Origin: Thermus brockianus
GTDB lineage: Bacteria > Deinococcota > Deinococci > Deinococcales > Thermaceae
Assembly: GCF_021462505.1 (NCBI RefSeq)
Contig: NZ_JAKEDV010000001.1
Location: 124,439 to 188,438, forward strand
DNA: 64,000 nucleotides
Direction: 5' to 3'
The translations under genes were made by a program, and so were the position numbers. The notes under the pieces were generated by a model that made no database searches, was not told the DNA's origin, and saw only the letters and a list, made by a program, of their open reading frames with translations. Positions 34,023-44,188 of the stretch are shown here, piece after piece. Numbering within the stretch: position 1 is the stretch's first letter; each line of letters opens with the position of its first letter.

Positions 34023-35079
34023 GGAGTGGCTCCTTACCCCAGGTCCTGTGCGGCTTCACCCCAAGGCCCTGGAGGCCCTGGCCCAGCCCCAGCTCCACCA
34101 CCGCACCGAGCCCGCCCGCGCCCTCTTTTTGGAGGCCCGTTCCCTCCTCAAAAAGGCCTTCGGCACGGAAGGGGAGGTCCTCATCCTTACGGGCAGCGGC
34201 ACCCTGGCCATGGAGGCCCTGGTACAGAACCTCTTTGCCCCCGGGGAGAGGGTCCTGGTCCCCGTCTACGGCAAGTTTTCCGAGCGCTTTTACGAGATCG
34301 CCCTGGCGGCGGGCCTAGAGGCGGAGCGCCTGGACTTCCCCTATGGCCGGGTCCCTCGCCCCGAGGACGTGGCCAGGAAGGGGTTTCAAGGGCTTCTCCT
34401 CGTGCACTCCGAGACCTCCACGGGGGCTTTGGTGGACCTCCCCGCCCTGGCCCGGGCCTTCAAGGAGGCGAACCCCGAGGGCCTGGTGGGGGTGGACATG
34501 GTGACGAGCCTCCTCGTGCGGGAGGTGGCCTTGGAGGCTTACGGGGTGGACGCCGCCCTCTCGGGAAGCCAAAAGGGCCTCATGTGCCCTCCGGGCCTTG
34601 GCTTCGTGGCCCTTTCCCCGAGGGCCCTGGAGCGCCTGAGGCCCCGGGGCTATTACCTGGACCTCGCCCGGGAGCTCAAGGCCCAGCGGGAAGGGGAGAG
34701 CGCCTGGACCCCCGCCATCAACCTGGTGGGGGCGGTTAGGGCGGTGCTGGAGGCGGTCTTGCCGGACCTGGAGGCGCACCTGGCCCTCAAGGCCTGGCAG
34801 AACGCCCTCCTTTACCAGGTGGGGGAGGCGCTTGGGCTAAGGCCCGTGCCCGAGGTGCGAAGCCCCGCCGTGGCCGCCTTTTACCTGCCCGAGGGGGTGC
34901 CCTACCGGGCGGTCAAGGAGGCCTTTGCCCGGCGGAAAGCGGTCATCGCCGGCGGGCAGGGGCCCTTAAAGGGCAAGATCTTCCGCCTCTCCCTCATGGG
35001 GGCTTACGACCGGTACGAGGCCTTGGGGGTGGCGGCCCTCTTCAGGGAAGCCTTTGCCGATATTCTTCCACCTTCTTGA
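34021..35079 (+). CDS. class V aminotransferase (serine/alanine-glyoxylate type)
   Basis: The 352-residue PLP enzyme begins LLTPGPVRLHPKALEAL, as in serine-glyoxylate/alanine-glyoxylate aminotransferases. LTGSGTLAMEALVQNLF binds PLP phosphate, HSETSTGALVDL and GVDMVTSL include the PLP-contacting Asp, and SGSQKGLMCPPGLGFV holds the Schiff-base Lys (about residue 186). TACACT 6 nt before ATG indicates a leaderless mRNA. Substrate uncertain; soluble hydrogenase-type annotation in older databases refers to the same family. Confidence 0.88.
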   Translation: MEWLLTPGPVRLHPKALEALAQPQLHHRTEPARALFLEARSLLKKAFGTEGEVLILTGSGTLAMEALVQNLFAPGERVLVPVYGKFSERFYEIALAAGLEAERLDFPYGRVPRPEDVARKGFQGLLLVHSETSTGALVDLPALARAFKEANPEGLVGVDMVTSLLVREVALEAYGVDAALSGSQKGLMCPPGLGFVALSPRALERLRPRGYYLDLARELKAQREGESAWTPAINLVGAVRAVLEAVLPDLEAHLALKAWQNALLYQVGEALGLRPVPEVRSPAVAAFYLPEGVPYRAVKEAFARRKAVIAGGQGPLKGKIFRLSLMGAYDRYEALGVAALFREAFADILPPS

Positions 35080-35632
35080 GCATCTCCTCCCGGGTGTAGA
35101 CCGCCCGGGCCCCCCCGATGAGCTTGGGCCGGGTCTTGGCAGCGAGGAGTACCGCCTCCCCCAGCTTGCGCACGGAAAGGCGCACGGGCACGGCCACGGG
35201 CCTTAGGTGCATGCCGATGAGGACCCCGCCGATGTCCATCCCCCCGTGGGCTTGGGCCTTTAGGCTTTCCACCACCACGGGCTCCCGGAAGCGGAGGAAG
35301 GCCGCCGTGGCCAAGGCCCCCCCGGCCTTGGGGTGGGGGAAGACCGTGACCTCCTCTAGGCCATAGGCTAGGGCCGCCTCCCTTTCCACCACCAGGGCGC
35401 GGTTCAGGTGCTCGCACCCCTGCACGGCCACGTGGATGCCCCGCTCCAAGAGGGGCGGCAGAAGCCCTTCCAGGATGGCCTCGGCGGCCTCGAGGCTCGG
35501 CCTCGTGCCCACCCTTTCCCCCAGGACCTCGCTCGTAGACCCCCCGAGGACGAAGAGGCTTCCCCTGGGCATAGGGAAGAGCTCCAAGAACTCCCGGATG
35601 GCCGCCTCCGCCTGCCGCTTTAGGCCCTCCAT
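35042..35632 (-). CDS. DUF436 (YwlG-type) protein
   Basis: The 196-residue protein matches the DUF436 pattern: SLFVLGGSTSEVLGERVGT, VQGCEHLNRALVVER and HPKAGGALATAAF, with AHGGMDIGGVLIGMHL. The family is conserved in Firmicutes and Thermus, with an uncertain (transferase-like) role. The end overlaps the convergent aminotransferase by 38 nt. It is the last gene after ubiA-panD in opposite order, 14 nt from the ubiA stop. Confidence 0.85.
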   Translation of the reverse strand: MEGLKRQAEAAIREFLELFPMPRGSLFVLGGSTSEVLGERVGTRPSLEAAEAILEGLLPPLLERGIHVAVQGCEHLNRALVVEREAALAYGLEEVTVFPHPKAGGALATAAFLRFREPVVVESLKAQAHGGMDIGGVLIGMHLRPVAVPVRLSVRKLGEAVLLAAKTRPKLIGGARAVYTREEMLKKVEEYRQRLP

Positions 35633-35646
35633 GCCCCAAGCCTACC

Positions 35647-36495
35647 CTAGCGGAGGAGGTCCAGGAGGATGAAGAGGAACATTCCCAGGCTCACCCCCAC
35701 GTTGGCCTGGAAGAAGGCCACCTCCACCTTGGAGAGGTCCTCGGGGGATACCAGGCGGTGCTCCCAAAGGAGAAGCCCCCCCACCAGGAAAAGCCCTAGG
35801 TAAAAGGCCCACCCCGCCCCGTAGCTCAGCCCGGCCATCAGGAAGGCGAGCCAGGCGAGGAGGTGGGTGGCCCGGGCCACACTGAGGGCCTTGGGGATGC
35901 CGAAGCGGGCCGGGATGCTTTTTACCCCGTAGGCCCGGTCAAAGGCGTAGTCCTGGGTGGCGTAGAGGATGTCAAAGCCGGCGATCCAAAGCCCCACCCC
36001 CGCCCAGAGCCAGTAGGCGGTGGGGGCGAAGCTCCCCGTGACGGCGATCCACCCCCCAGGGGCGGCGGCCCCGATGGTGAGCCCGAGCACGTAGTGGCAA
36101 AGCCAGGTGAAGCGCTTGGTGTAGCTATAGGCGGTGAGGAAGAAGACGGCCACCGGGAGGAGCCTGGCCGTGAGGGGGTTTAGGGCGAGGCCCGCGTAGA
36201 CCAAGAGGCCAAGGCCGAGGAGGGCGAGGAGAAGGGTCTCCCAGGGCTTCACCAAGCCCTTGGGCAGGTGGCGGTTTTGCGTGCGGGGGTTTAGGGCGTC
36301 AATCCGCCAGTCTATGAGGCGGTTTAGGGCCATGGCCATGGTCCTCGCCCCCACCATGGCCAGGGTGACGAGGAGGAAGGTGCGCCCACCCGGCCAACCC
36401 CCCGCCGCCAGGAGCATCCCGGCGTAGGCGAAGGGGAGGGCGAAAAGGGTGTGCTCAAAGCGCACGAGCTCCAGGTAGAGCTTGAGGCGGCTCAC
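35647..36495 (-). CDS. UbiA-family prenyltransferase (menaquinone pathway candidate)
   Basis: The 282-residue membrane enzyme has the first Asp-rich motif in [18 protein letters not shown] (about residues 58-75) and the second in [19 protein letters not shown] (about 174-192), with seven to nine hydrophobic helices. Attaches a polyprenyl chain to an aromatic acid. Thermus makes menaquinone through futalosine, so a MqnP role is likelier than ubiquinone synthesis. Overlaps panD by 4 nt. Confidence 0.87.
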   Translation of the reverse strand: MSRLKLYLELVRFEHTLFALPFAYAGMLLAAGGWPGGRTFLLVTLAMVGARTMAMALNRLIDWRIDALNPRTQNRHLPKGLVKPWETLLLALLGLGLLVYAGLALNPLTARLLPVAVFFLTAYSYTKRFTWLCHYVLGLTIGAAAPGGWIAVTGSFAPTAYWLWAGVGLWIAGFDILYATQDYAFDRAYGVKSIPARFGIPKALSVARATHLLAWLAFLMAGLSYGAGWAFYLGLFLVGGLLLWEHRLVSPEDLSKVEVAFFQANVGVSLGMFLFILLDLLR

Positions 36496-36854
36496 CCCTT
36501 CCTGACCTCCAGGATGCGGTTTTGCCCGTCCACCAGGACCACCGTGGGCTTGAGGGCCCGGGCCTCCTCCTCGTCAAAGATCCCGTAGGCCACAAGGATC
36601 ACCAGGTCGCCGGGCTTCACCAGGTGGGCGGCGGCCCCGTTGATCTGGACCACCCCCGAGCCCCTGGGGCCTGGCAGGGCGTAGGTGGTGAGGCGGGCCC
36701 CGTTGGTGATGTCGTAGATGTCCACCTGCTCGTAGGGCAGGATGCCGGCGGCGTCCAGGAGGTCTTGGTCCACGGTCACCGAGCCCACGTAGTGGAGGTC
36801 GGCCTGGGTCACGGTGGCCCGGTGGATTTTGGCGTGGAACATCACCCTCTTCAC
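36492..36854 (-). CDS. panD: aspartate 1-decarboxylase proenzyme
   Basis: Makes beta-alanine for pantothenate. The 120-residue precursor cleaves itself at Gly24-Ser25 ([10 protein letters not shown]), creating the pyruvoyl cofactor. KIHRATVT and [17 protein letters not shown] are family motifs. TTGCA-type promoter not evident; AGTTTATCCC-like spacing precedes the start. Coupled to the prenyltransferase downstream. Confidence 0.96.
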   Translation of the reverse strand: MKRVMFHAKIHRATVTQADLHYVGSVTVDQDLLDAAGILPYEQVDIYDITNGARLTTYALPGPRGSGVVQINGAAAHLVKPGDLVILVAYGIFDEEEARALKPTVVLVDGQNRILEVRKG

Positions 36855-36865
36855 GGGGTCTAAGT

Positions 36866-38416
36866 TTATCCCGCCTCGAGGCCCTCGGGAAGCGCCCCTT
36901 CCACGAAAAGGGTCTTGGCCTGGGTGTAGAGGACCTGGCCGGGTGGGGCTTTGCGGGGCCGCCAGACGTGCTTCTTGCGGGTGTAGTCCACGGGCACCTG
37001 CCGCTCTCCCCGGGCCTTGGAGTGGTAGGCGGCGAGCCTGGCGGCGAAGAGGAGGTCCTCCAGGGGGGGGTTCTTGCCCTCCGCCTTTAGGATCACGTGG
37101 CTCCCCGGCACCCCTTGGGCGTGGAACCAGAGGTCCTCGGAGTGGGCCATGCGGGTGAGGAGGTCGTTCTCCTTGGCGTTCCGCCCCACCAGGACGGGAA
37201 AGCCTGAAGGGGAGGTGTAGCGGAGGCCAAGCCTCGGGCCCTTTTCCCCCTTGGGCCTTTGGGTGAGGGCGAGGAGTTCCTGTAGGTCTGCGCTGGCGAT
37301 GCGGGCCATCTCCCCTTCCAGTTCCGCGATGCGGGCTTCCGTCTTGGGGATGAGGTCCAAGGCCCTTTCCGCAAGCTCCTCCAGGCGCCGGGCCCTTTCG
37401 TAGAGCTTCTTGGCGTTTTCCTGGGGGGAGAGGGCGGGGTCCAGGGGGATTTCCACGGGGTGGCCGTCAAACCCCTCCAGGACCACCTTTGCCTCCCCCT
37501 TGGGCACCTCCTTGAGCCGGGCGAGGAGGAGGTCGGCCTTGCGCCTGTGGGTCTCCGCCTCCTCCAGGCGGGCGAGGGCCTGGTGGTAGTCGGCAAGCCG
37601 GGCCCTAAGGGTGCGCACCTCCCGGGCCAGGGCCTCGAGGAGGGGCTTCCTCAGGGCCTCCTTCTCCTCCTCCTGCCACTTCGCCCTGAGCTCCTCGGAA
37701 AGCGCCGTGCGCAGGGTGGGGTCCTCCACCAGGCCCTTGAGGGCCCGGTGGAGGCGGGCAAGCTCCCCTTCCCCCAGGACGCTTTCCGGGGTGAGCCCGG
37801 TCCGGCGGGCGAGTTCCCGCATGAGCTCAAGCCCCACCCCGTCCACGTGGCGCACCACCTCCTTGAGGGGCTTCCCCAGGAGGACCCTAAGGTCTTCCTC
37901 CTTGAGGGTTCTCGGGTCCAGCTTGGCGTAGGGGGGGGGTGGGGTGTAGGGGAGGCCGGGCTTGAGCTCCCGGTAGCGGTTCACCTCCCGGGTGATGACC
38001 CGGTCCACCCCCAGGATGGTGCCCTTCTCGTCCAGAAGGAGGAGGTTGGCGTTCCGCCCCGTGGCCTCAAAGACCAGGACGGAGGGCGGGGTGTCCACGA
38101 AGCCCTTCTCCCCAGCGAAGCGGAAGAAGACCACCCGGTCCAGCTTCCACTGCTCCGCCGCCACCAAGGGCCCCTTGACCCGGGCGGCGAGCTGCCGCTG
38201 GAAGGGGGTCTTGGGCTCCCCCAGGAGGCTCCCCTCCTCCAGGACCAGGCTGGGGTTTGGGGGGCGGTAGTGGAGGACCAGGTTGAAGATCCGCCCCGTC
38301 TTCCCCTTGAGGAGCACGGCCAGGGTGCCCTCGTCGGGGAAGGCGAGGCCCAGGTTCAGGGCGGGAAGCTCCGGGAAAAGCCCCCGCAAAAGGGCGTGGA
38401 TCAGGAGGCCTTCCAT
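36866..38416 (-). CDS. rqcH: NFACT/RqcH-type ribosome quality control protein
   Basis: The 516-residue protein (old name fibronectin-binding-like) has an NFACT-N domain (residues 1-175, with [19 protein letters not shown]), an HhH part (about 185-235), a long coiled coil (about 255-385) and an NFACT-R domain ([32 protein letters not shown]). Recruits Ala-tRNA to stalled large subunits in rescue. ATG 38416 lies inside the end of trmI (16-nt overlap), so the two are cotranscribed. smpB at 59578 gives a parallel rescue route. Confidence 0.88.
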   Translation of the reverse strand: MEGLLIHALLRGLFPELPALNLGLAFPDEGTLAVLLKGKTGRIFNLVLHYRPPNPSLVLEEGSLLGEPKTPFQRQLAARVKGPLVAAEQWKLDRVVFFRFAGEKGFVDTPPSVLVFEATGRNANLLLLDEKGTILGVDRVITREVNRYRELKPGLPYTPPPPYAKLDPRTLKEEDLRVLLGKPLKEVVRHVDGVGLELMRELARRTGLTPESVLGEGELARLHRALKGLVEDPTLRTALSEELRAKWQEEEKEALRKPLLEALAREVRTLRARLADYHQALARLEEAETHRRKADLLLARLKEVPKGEAKVVLEGFDGHPVEIPLDPALSPQENAKKLYERARRLEELAERALDLIPKTEARIAELEGEMARIASADLQELLALTQRPKGEKGPRLGLRYTSPSGFPVLVGRNAKENDLLTRMAHSEDLWFHAQGVPGSHVILKAEGKNPPLEDLLFAARLAAYHSKARGERQVPVDYTRKKHVWRPRKAPPGQVLYTQAKTLFVEGALPEGLEAG

Positions 38417-39165
38417 CTGCGAAACGCCAGCAAAAAGGCGGTGTGCCCCACCTGCTGGAAGCGGGGATGGGCCACGGGAAGCCTCACCTCCCACTCCCGC
38501 CAGCCCACCTCCAAGACCCTCTCCAAGCGCAAGGGAAGCCCCTCTGCCGCCCGCACGGTTTCCAGGACCTGGGTGATGTTGGGGAGGTAGGCCACCAAAA
38601 ACCGGTCCGGCATCAGGGCCTCCGCTGCCTTGGGGAGGACCTTCCAGGGCTCCATGAGGTCCAGGGCCACCCCGTGGAAGCTTTCCGGTTTTAGCTCCGC
38701 CTCCTCCAGGCCCTGGGCGTGGAAGCGCACGTTTTCCACCTGCCAGAAGGCCTTGACGTTTTCCTCCGCCTGCCTTAGGTGGTGGGGGCGCTTCTCGTAG
38801 CTTTCCACCAGGCCCTCTTTCCCCACCGCCCGGGCCAGGAAGAGGGTGAGGCCCCCCGAGCCCGTGCCCGCCTCGAGGACCCGCATCCCCGGGGCCAGGT
38901 CCAGGAGGGTCACCATGGCGCTGGCGTCCTTGGGGTAGGTGGGGGTGGCGCTCCGCCGCATGTGGAGGACGTACTCCTCCAGGGTGGGCCTGTGGACGGA
39001 AAGGGGTTCGCCCAGGTGGGTCGCCACCACCCCCCCGGGCCCTGCCTGCAGGATGGCCTCGTGGGGGACGCTCCCCTTATGGTGATGGAAAACCCCCCCG
39101 GGCCGCAGGCGCACCAGGAAGGCGCGGCCCTTGGTGTCTTTGAGGAGGAAAAGCTCGCCTTCCAC
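38401..39165 (-). CDS. trmI: tRNA (adenine-58-N1) methyltransferase
   Basis: Closely matches the characterised Thermus TrmI: HHHKGSVPHEAIL, RRSATPTYPKDASAMVTLLD, SAM site VLEAGTGSGGLTLFLARAVG, and DLMEPWKVLPKA with YLPNITQVLE. Methylates A58 for tRNA heat stability. GTG 39165 is chosen because TAAAGT stands 7 nt upstream; GTG 39174 is the alternative. About 254 residues, a normal length. Confidence 0.95.
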   Translation of the reverse strand: MEGELFLLKDTKGRAFLVRLRPGGVFHHHKGSVPHEAILQAGPGGVVATHLGEPLSVHRPTLEEYVLHMRRSATPTYPKDASAMVTLLDLAPGMRVLEAGTGSGGLTLFLARAVGKEGLVESYEKRPHHLRQAEENVKAFWQVENVRFHAQGLEEAELKPESFHGVALDLMEPWKVLPKAAEALMPDRFLVAYLPNITQVLETVRAAEGLPLRLERVLEVGWREWEVRLPVAHPRFQQVGHTAFLLAFRRWKAS

Positions 39166-39175
39166 CCCGCCCACT

Positions 39176-40039
39176 TTAGCGGGCGAGTTCCAGGTAGTCC
39201 AGTACCTGGGTGAGGCTAAAGGGGTTGGGCACCAGGTAGGGTCCGGCCAGGACCGTGGGGGTGCCACGGAAGCCAAGCCGGAGCGCCAAGGCCCGGTCCT
39301 CCTCCACGAGGGCCTTGGTCTTTGGGTCTTCCAAGCACCGGCGAAAGGCCTCCAGGTCCAAGCCCAGTTCCCGGGCCAGGGCCAGGTAGTTCCCAAGCCG
39401 CCCCGCCATGAGGCGGTCATGGTAGGGCCAAAAGGCCTTTTGCGAGGCAGCGCACTCGCTGGCTAGAGCGGCGGGGAGGGCCTCGGGGTGGATTTCCGTG
39501 AGGGGAAAGTGGCGGTAGCTTATCCGAAGCTCCCCCTGCGCCGCCCGGGCCTTGAGGGAGGGTAGCACCTCCCGGGCCAGGCGCTGGCAGTAGGGGCACT
39601 GGAAGTCGGAGAAGATCCGCAACATGGGCCCCTTTTCCCCCAGGACGAGGCGGTCTTGGTCCAAGGCGGTGGCCTCCACCCTCCTGGGGGCGAGCCGGGC
39701 GCGGAAGGGCTCGGAAAAGGCGAGTTCTAAGAGGAAGGCTCCTTCCAGGTTCAGGGTAAGGGCGCGCCCCTTAAGGCCGGGGGCGTTTTCCTTGTACCAG
39801 GTGAGGAAGGCTTCCGAGAAGGGGAGGCCTGTGGCCCGGTCCAGAAGCCGCCCCAGGAAGGCGGCGTTTTCGGGACCTTGGTAGCGCACGGCGAGGAGGC
39901 GGTTGTTTCGGGTTTCCACCTCTACCTGGGCGCCCGGGGGAAGGGGGCCCAGGGCTTTTTGAAAACCTTCCGGCGGCTTGGCGATCTGGGCTAGGGCCAG
40001 GCCCCCAAGAAGGCCAAGGAGGGCCCCTAGCCTCCTCAT
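39176..40039 (-). CDS. secreted DsbA-like thiol oxidoreductase
   Basis: A signal peptide (RRLGALLGLLGGLALAQ) precedes a 110-residue N-terminal region of unknown role, then a DsbA-type thioredoxin domain with active site FSDFQCPYCQRLAREVLPSL (about residue 150) and cis-Pro loop FRGTPTVLAGPYLV. Probably forms or shuffles disulfides in the envelope. ATG 40039 overlaps the c-di-AMP receptor gene by 4 nt. Confidence 0.9.
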   Translation of the reverse strand: MRRLGALLGLLGGLALAQIAKPPEGFQKALGPLPPGAQVEVETRNNRLLAVRYQGPENAAFLGRLLDRATGLPFSEAFLTWYKENAPGLKGRALTLNLEGAFLLELAFSEPFRARLAPRRVEATALDQDRLVLGEKGPMLRIFSDFQCPYCQRLAREVLPSLKARAAQGELRISYRHFPLTEIHPEALPAALASECAASQKAFWPYHDRLMAGRLGNYLALARELGLDLEAFRRCLEDPKTKALVEEDRALALRLGFRGTPTVLAGPYLVPNPFSLTQVLDYLELAR

Positions 40040-40365
40040 ACCTTGAAGAAGCCTTCCACCGGCAGAACGAAGACCACCGCCCCTCCCACCTGTACCTCCA
40101 CGGGCTGGGCCAGGAAGGGGTCGGGAGCCTCGGAAAGGGGAAGGCCCCGGGTCACCAGCCGGGTGCGGGTGCGGCACTTCTCCCGGATGAGCTCCAGGAC
40201 CTCCTCCACCCGCCCGTCCTCCACCCCGATGAGCAGGGTGGTGTTTCCTTCCCTTAGGAAGCCTCCCGTGGAGGCCAGCTTGGTGGACTGGAGGCCCCGC
40301 TCCAAAAGGGCCTTGGTGAGGCCGGGGGCGTCCGTGTCCTGCACGATGGCGATGATGAGCTTCAT
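40036..40365 (-). CDS. darA: cyclic-di-AMP receptor (DarA/PstA type)
   Basis: The 109-residue PII-like protein begins KLIIAIVQDTDAPGLTKALL and has KLASTGGFLREGNTTLLIGV, the nucleotide-binding loop of c-di-AMP receptors, and ends with the GGAVVFVLPVEGFFKV strand. Senses c-di-AMP; partners unknown. Lies 6 nt after carB and overlaps the dsbA-like gene, so all share one transcript. Confidence 0.9.
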   Translation of the reverse strand: MKLIIAIVQDTDAPGLTKALLERGLQSTKLASTGGFLREGNTTLLIGVEDGRVEEVLELIREKCRTRTRLVTRGLPLSEAPDPFLAQPVEVQVGGAVVFVLPVEGFFKV

Positions 40366-40371
40366 TGCCGC

Positions 40372-43300
40372 CTATTGTACACCCGCCTTTAGGCGGGCGT
40401 GCCACTCCTGGAGGCTCTTCGCCTCTTGGGCCCTCTCCCGGGCCTTGAGAATGGCCTTGAGGCTCCACCAGGCCCCCTCCAGGGTGGTGATGAAGGGGAG
40501 CCCTTTCTCCACCGCGCGCCGGAGCTCGGGGTGGGGAACGGGGCTAATGAGGAGGTCGTACTCCCCTTCGCTCAGGCTAAACCCCGCCTCCTCATAGGCC
40601 TTTTTGAGCGCCTCCAGGTGTTCTAGCGCCTCCTTGCGGAGCCCATCGCCGATGAAGCGCACCCTGCCCTCCAGGGGAAGCCGCTGCCCGGCGCCCAGTT
40701 CCGCCTTGTAGTAGGCCAGGTAGGGGTCCTCGTCTATCCCCATGCTCTCCCCCGTGGAGCGCATCTCCGGCCCCAGGACGGGGATGACCCCGGGGAACTT
40801 GAGCCAGGGGATCACCACCTCCTTCACAGCGTAGTAGGGGGGCACGGGCTCCAGGTCCTTGACCCCAAGCTCCTTCAGGGTCTTCCCCACGGCGATGAGG
40901 GCGGCAAGCTTGGCCAGGGGCACGCCGATGGCTTTGGACACGAAGGGCACGGTGCGGCTCGCCCGGGGGTTGGCCTCGAGGACGTACACCTCCTCCCCCA
41001 AGACGGCGTACTGGACGTTCAAAAGCCCCTTCACCCCCAAGGCCAGGGCCAGGCGGCGGGTGTAGTCCTTCACCTTGGCCAAGGCCTCGGGGGAGAGGTG
41101 CACGGGGGGGAGGACCGTGGCCGAGTCCCCCGAGTGGACCCCGGCCCGCTCCACGTGTTCCATCACCCCGGCGATCATCACCGTCTCCCCGTCGGAAAGG
41201 GCGTCCACGTCCAGCTCCAAGGCCCCTTCCAGGTAGCGGTCCAGGAGGATGGAGGGCTTTTCCTCTAGAGGCGCATAGACCTCCTCCAGGTAGCGCGCGA
41301 GTTCCCCCTCGTCCCACAGGACCCGCATGGCCCGCCCTCCCAGGACGTAGCTGGGCCGGGCGAGGAGGGGGAAGCCGAGCTCCTTGGCCAGCCTCAAGGC
41401 CTCCTCCGGGGTGGCCGCCACCCTTCCCTCGGGCTGGGGGATGCCCAAGGCCTGGCAGAGCTCGTGGAACGCCTCCCGGTCCTCCGCCTTGTGGATGGCG
41501 GCGTAGGGGGTGCCGAGGAGCTTGACCCCGTGGGCCTCGAGGCCCTGGGCGAGCTTTAGGGGCGTCTGCCCTCCCAAGGTGGCGATGACCCCCAGGGGCT
41601 TCTCGTGCTCCACCAGGTTGAGGATGTCCTCGAGGGTCAGGGGCTCAAAGTAGAGGCGGTCGGCGGTGTCGTAGTCCGTGGAGACCGTCTCCGGGTTGGA
41701 GTTCACCATGATGGTCTCGTACCCCGCCTCCCTTAAGGCCCAGACGGCGTGCACCGTGGCGTAGTCAAACTCCACCCCTTGCCCGATGCGGATGGGCCCC
41801 GAGCCCAGGATCACCACCTTGGGCTTTTCCGAGGGCCAGACCTCGTCCTCCTCCTCGTAGGTGGAGTAGTGGTAGGGGGTGTAGGCCTCAAACTCGGCGG
41901 CGCAGGTGTCCACGGTCTTGTAGACAGGCACCACCCCGAGGGCCTTGCGCGCGGCGCGCACCTCCGCTTCCCCCTTTCCGAGGAGCTCCCCTATGCGCCG
42001 GTCGGGGAGGCCTAGGGCCTTGTAGAACCGCCAGTCCTCCCGGTCCTTGGGGGGGTGCTCCTTTAGCCAGGCCTCCGCCTCGGCGATCTCCTTCATCTGG
42101 TGGAGGAACCAGGGGTCTATGCGGGTGGCCTCGTGGAGTTCCTCCACGGGCATGCCCCGCCTCAGGAGCTCCAGCACGGCGTAGATGCGGTCCGGGTTGG
42201 GGTAGAGCTTCTTCTCCAGGTCCTCCGTGCGCACCCCCGCCAAGGCCCGCACGTCCCGCTCTAGCCCCCGGAGGGCCTTAAGGAGCGCCTCCTTGAAGGT
42301 GCGGCCTATGGCCATCACCTCGCCCACGGACTTCATCTGGGTGCCGAGCTCGTCCTTAAAGCCTCCTAGGGTGTTGGGGAGGTCTTGGAACTTCTCAAAG
42401 GCGAAGCGGGGGATCTTCACCACCACGTAGTCAATGGTGGGCTCAAAGGAGGCGGGGGTTTTGCGGGTGATGTCGTTGGGAAGCTCGTCCAGGCGGTAGC
42501 CCACCGCCAGGAGGGCGGCGATCTTGGCGATGGGGAAGCCCGTGGCCTTGGAGGCGAGGGCCGAGGAGCGGGAAACCCGGGGGTTCATCTCAATGACCAC
42601 CTGGCGGCCCGTCTTGGGGTCCACGGCGAACTGGATGTTGGACCCGCCCGTGTCCACCCCGATCTCCCGGATCACCGCCTTGGCGGCGTCCCGCATCCTC
42701 TGGTACTCGGCGTCGGAGAGGGTCTGGGCCGGGGCCACGGTGATGGAGTCCCCCGTGTGGACCCCCATGGGGTCCAGGTTCTCAATGCTGGTGATGATGA
42801 CCACGGTGTCGGCGTGGTCCCGCATCACCTCCAGCTCAAACTCCTTCCACCCCAAGACCGATTCCTCCACCAAGGCGGTGTGCACGGGGGAGAGGGCGAG
42901 GCCTCGCCCCAGGACCTCCCTAAGCTCCCCTTCGTTCCGGGCGATGCCGCCCCCCGTGCCCCCCAGGGTGAAGGAAGGGCGCACCACCACGGGGTAGCCC
43001 ACCTCCCGGGCGAAGTGGAGCCCCTCCTCCACGCTCCCCACCATGAGGCCCCGGGGCACCTCGAGGCCGATCTTCCGCATGGCCTTCTGGAACTCCTCCC
43101 GATCCTCCCCTTTTTTGATGGCCTCCGCCTTGGCCCCGATGAGCTCCACCCCGTAGCGCTCCAGGACGCCCTCCTCGTGGAGGGCCATGGAAAGGTTGAG
43201 GGCGGTCTGGCCCCCCAGGGTGGGGAGGAGGGCGTCGGGGCGCTCCTTGGCGATGACCTTTTCCAGGTACTCCAGGGTCAAAGGCTCCACGTAGGTGCGC

Positions 43301-43485
43301 TCGGCGAGCTCGGGGTCGGTCATGATGGTGGCGGGGTTGGAGTTCACCAGGATGGCCTCGTAGCCCGCCCCCCTTAGGGCCTTCACCGCCTGGGTGCCGG
43401 AATAGTCAAACTCGGCGGCCTGGCCGATGGTGATGGGTCCAGAACCGATGATGAGGATCTTCTTGAGGTCTCTTCTCGGCGGCAT
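40372..43485 (-). CDS. carB: carbamoyl phosphate synthase large subunit
   Basis: The 1037-residue enzyme makes carbamoyl phosphate for arginine and pyrimidines. Two homologous halves each carry an ATP-grasp: [18 protein letters not shown] and later [30 protein letters not shown] and [20 protein letters not shown]. The C-terminal allosteric domain (from about 910) is present. ATG 43485 gives the family length; the longer frame includes the regulatory inverted repeat and is rejected. carA is not adjacent. Confidence 0.97.
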   Translation of the reverse strand: MPPRRDLKKILIIGSGPITIGQAAEFDYSGTQAVKALRGAGYEAILVNSNPATIMTDPELAERTYVEPLTLEYLEKVIAKERPDALLPTLGGQTALNLSMALHEEGVLERYGVELIGAKAEAIKKGEDREEFQKAMRKIGLEVPRGLMVGSVEEGLHFAREVGYPVVVRPSFTLGGTGGGIARNEGELREVLGRGLALSPVHTALVEESVLGWKEFELEVMRDHADTVVIITSIENLDPMGVHTGDSITVAPAQTLSDAEYQRMRDAAKAVIREIGVDTGGSNIQFAVDPKTGRQVVIEMNPRVSRSSALASKATGFPIAKIAALLAVGYRLDELPNDITRKTPASFEPTIDYVVVKIPRFAFEKFQDLPNTLGGFKDELGTQMKSVGEVMAIGRTFKEALLKALRGLERDVRALAGVRTEDLEKKLYPNPDRIYAVLELLRRGMPVEELHEATRIDPWFLHQMKEIAEAEAWLKEHPPKDREDWRFYKALGLPDRRIGELLGKGEAEVRAARKALGVVPVYKTVDTCAAEFEAYTPYHYSTYEEEDEVWPSEKPKVVILGSGPIRIGQGVEFDYATVHAVWALREAGYETIMVNSNPETVSTDYDTADRLYFEPLTLEDILNLVEHEKPLGVIATLGGQTPLKLAQGLEAHGVKLLGTPYAAIHKAEDREAFHELCQALGIPQPEGRVAATPEEALRLAKELGFPLLARPSYVLGGRAMRVLWDEGELARYLEEVYAPLEEKPSILLDRYLEGALELDVDALSDGETVMIAGVMEHVERAGVHSGDSATVLPPVHLSPEALAKVKDYTRRLALALGVKGLLNVQYAVLGEEVYVLEANPRASRTVPFVSKAIGVPLAKLAALIAVGKTLKELGVKDLEPVPPYYAVKEVVIPWLKFPGVIPVLGPEMRSTGESMGIDEDPYLAYYKAELGAGQRLPLEGRVRFIGDGLRKEALEHLEALKKAYEEAGFSLSEGEYDLLISPVPHPELRRAVEKGLPFITTLEGAWWSLKAILKARERAQEAKSLQEWHARLKAGVQ

Positions 43486-43543
43486 CGCGTACCCGGTGGA
43501 AGAGCTTACCACAGGCTTGGGTTTCGGCCAAGGGTTGGTGCGA

Positions 43544-43580
43544 AGTCTATGCACAAGGGGCGGGTCTAAATGCATAGACT
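43544..43580 (-). promoter_or_regulatory. 10-bp inverted repeat upstream of carB
   Basis: AGTCTATGCA (43544-43553), 17 nt, TGCATAGACT (43571-43580), a perfect inverted repeat with dimer-site spacing, between carB and the divergent rhodanese gene. It could be an operator for an arginine or pyrimidine repressor. The identity of the regulator is unknown. Confidence 0.5.
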
Positions 43581-43622
43581 TGCGGCCAAGCCCCCGGCGC
43601 CCCCGCCCGCTATACTCAAGCC

Positions 43623-43907
43623 ATGCGCAAGGTGCGCCCCGAGGAGCTTCCGGCCCTTCTGGCCCAGGGGGTCAAGGTGGTGGACGTGCGCCCCGCCGAC
43701 CGGAGGACCACCCCCTTGCCCTTTCCCGCCGAGTGGGTACCTCTAGAAAAAATCCAAAAAGGAGAGCACGGCCTCCCCAAAGTCCCCCTCCTTTTGGTGT
43801 GCGAGAAGGGGCTTTTGAGCCAGGTGGCGGCCCTCTACCTGGAGGCGGAAGGGTACGAGGCCATGAGCCTGGAGGGCGGGCTTCAGGCCTTGACGGAGGG
43901 CAAGTAG
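43623..43907 (+). CDS. rhodanese-like domain protein
   Basis: The 94-residue single-domain sulfurtransferase has [20 protein letters not shown] and the active-site loop [16 protein letters not shown] with the catalytic Cys, then [15 protein letters not shown] is 6 nt before ATG 43623, a leaderless arrangement. Role in sulfur relay unknown. Confidence 0.88.
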   Translation: MRKVRPEELPALLAQGVKVVDVRPADRRTTPLPFPAEWVPLEKIQKGEHGLPKVPLLLVCEKGLLSQVAALYLEAEGYEAMSLEGGLQALTEGK

Positions 43908-43934
43908 CTCCTTAGAATGGCGGATGCTGAGCGT

Positions 43935-44012
43935 GGTGAGCGTAGCTCAGCTGGTTAGAGCACCGGACTGTGGATCCGGGGGTCGTGGGTTCAAGTCCCA
44001 TCGCTCACCCCA
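43935..44012 (+). tRNA. tRNA-His (GTG)
   Basis: Acceptor GTGAGCG/CGCTCAC with the extra G-1 (43935) opposite C73, D-arm GCTCAGCTGGTTAGAGC, anticodon loop CTGTGGA (anticodon GTG), T-arm GTGGGTTCAAGTCCCAT, and encoded CCA. Confidence 0.97.
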
Positions 44013-44017
44013 AAACC

Positions 44018-44042
44018 ACCACCCCGCAAGGGGTGGTATTTT
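44018..44042 (+). terminator. terminator between tRNA genes
   Basis: ACCACCCC, loop GCAA, GGGGTGGT, then ATTTT. It follows tRNA-His by 5 nt. Confidence 0.8.
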
Positions 44043-44063
44043 GAAGGGGGGCCTCGCCCCCAT

Positions 44064-44148
44064 GCGAGGATGGCGGAACCGGTAGACGCGCCGGACTTAG
44101 GATCCGGTGGGGCAACCCGTGCGGGTTCAAGTCCCGCTCCTCGCACCA
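44064..44148 (+). tRNA. tRNA-Leu (TAG)
   Basis: Class II tRNA with long variable arm. Acceptor GCGAGGA/TCCTCGC, anticodon loop CTTAGGA (anticodon TAG), variable arm TGGGGCAACCCGT, T-arm GCGGGTTCAAGTCCCGC, A73 and encoded CCA. Confidence 0.96.
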
Positions 44149-44188
44149 ACCGGGCGGGGCCCCTCCCTAGATGCGTGCGAGGTGTGGC

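Noticed and set aside
42385-43377. 330-codon plus-strand ORF opposite carB
   Set aside because: Antisense frame of the ATP-grasp coding region, rich in His/Gly/Val; no independent support.
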